A stretch of 6,262 nt of DNA, taken from NCBI GenBank assembly GCA_026786125.1, contig JAJAYU010000411.1, positions 1 through 6,262 on the forward strand. The letters are read 5' to 3'. Positions 6,242 to 6,262 of the stretch are shown piece by piece; position 1 is the stretch's first letter; the number at the start of each line of letters is the position of its first letter. The notes beneath the pieces are model-generated. The model did no database searches. It saw only the letters and a program-made list of their open reading frames with translations, and had not been told where the DNA came from. Origin of the DNA: Chamaesiphon sp. GTDB taxonomy: Bacteria > Cyanobacteriota > Cyanobacteriia > Cyanobacteriales > Chamaesiphonaceae. A program made the translations under genes and the position numbers.

Positions 6242-6262
6242 AGCTAAATCTGAACCTATTCC
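6219..6262 (+). CDS. Start of a probable YoeB-type toxin gene, cut by the window edge
   Basis: A GTG at 6219 opens a frame that stays open to the edge and reads MAKKKKSEAKSEPIP. It overlaps the end of yefM by 23 bases in a different frame. The frame is closed by TAG at 6210-6212, so translation must start at the GTG or at TTG 6216. A good ribosome site lies just upstream: GGGGGAG (6202-6208), with AGGA at 6211-6214. Overlapping antitoxin-toxin genes are standard for type II modules, and YefM normally pairs with YoeB. No toxin residue is in view: only a lysine-rich leader shows, so the identity comes from context. The true start could lie beyond the edge. Confidence 0.45.
   Translation, partial: MAKKKKSEAKSEPI

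Overview
The window looks like chromosomal DNA from a cyanobacterium. The hexamer CGATCG, core of the cyanobacterial HIP1 palindrome, occurs more than twenty times in 6.3 kb, and one complete GCGATCGC lies at 5047-5054. The gaps between genes hold short palindromes of kinds common in cyanobacterial genomes, and the gene content (cobalamin C11-methyltransferase, SbcC, S13 peptidase, YefM antitoxin) fits. This assignment is inference from composition and gene content, not from a search.

Layout, left to right. At 1-84 (+) is the last 27 codons of a gene that may be a family 4 glycosyltransferase. Its stop shares a TTAA with the stop of the convergent cobM (81-875, -). Next comes a gap of 93 bp with a GTTGGGTT palindrome, then sbcC (969-4007, -), a full-length SMC-like nuclease ATPase. 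A 298-bp divergent gap follows with a GGGCGGGTT palindrome, an AT-rich core and a small inverted repeat against the dacB start. dacB (4306-5814, +) is a complete secreted D-Ala-D-Ala carboxypeptidase of the PBP4 type. A third palindrome (GGTGCGTTA) follows it. The right end is a toxin-antitoxin locus: an extended -10 promoter, TGTACA-type operator repeats, yefM (5939-6241, +) and the overlapping start of a probable toxin gene cut off by the window edge.

The genes do not form one pathway: cofactor synthesis, DNA end processing, cell-wall remodelling and a toxin-antitoxin module sit side by side, as is usual for scattered cyanobacterial gene order. The only clear functional unit is the yefM locus, whose promoter and operator can be read from the sequence and closely match the known E. 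coli yefM-yoeB architecture. I found no CRISPR array, transposase, phage gene, tRNA or rRNA, and no evidence of an undescribed multi-gene system.
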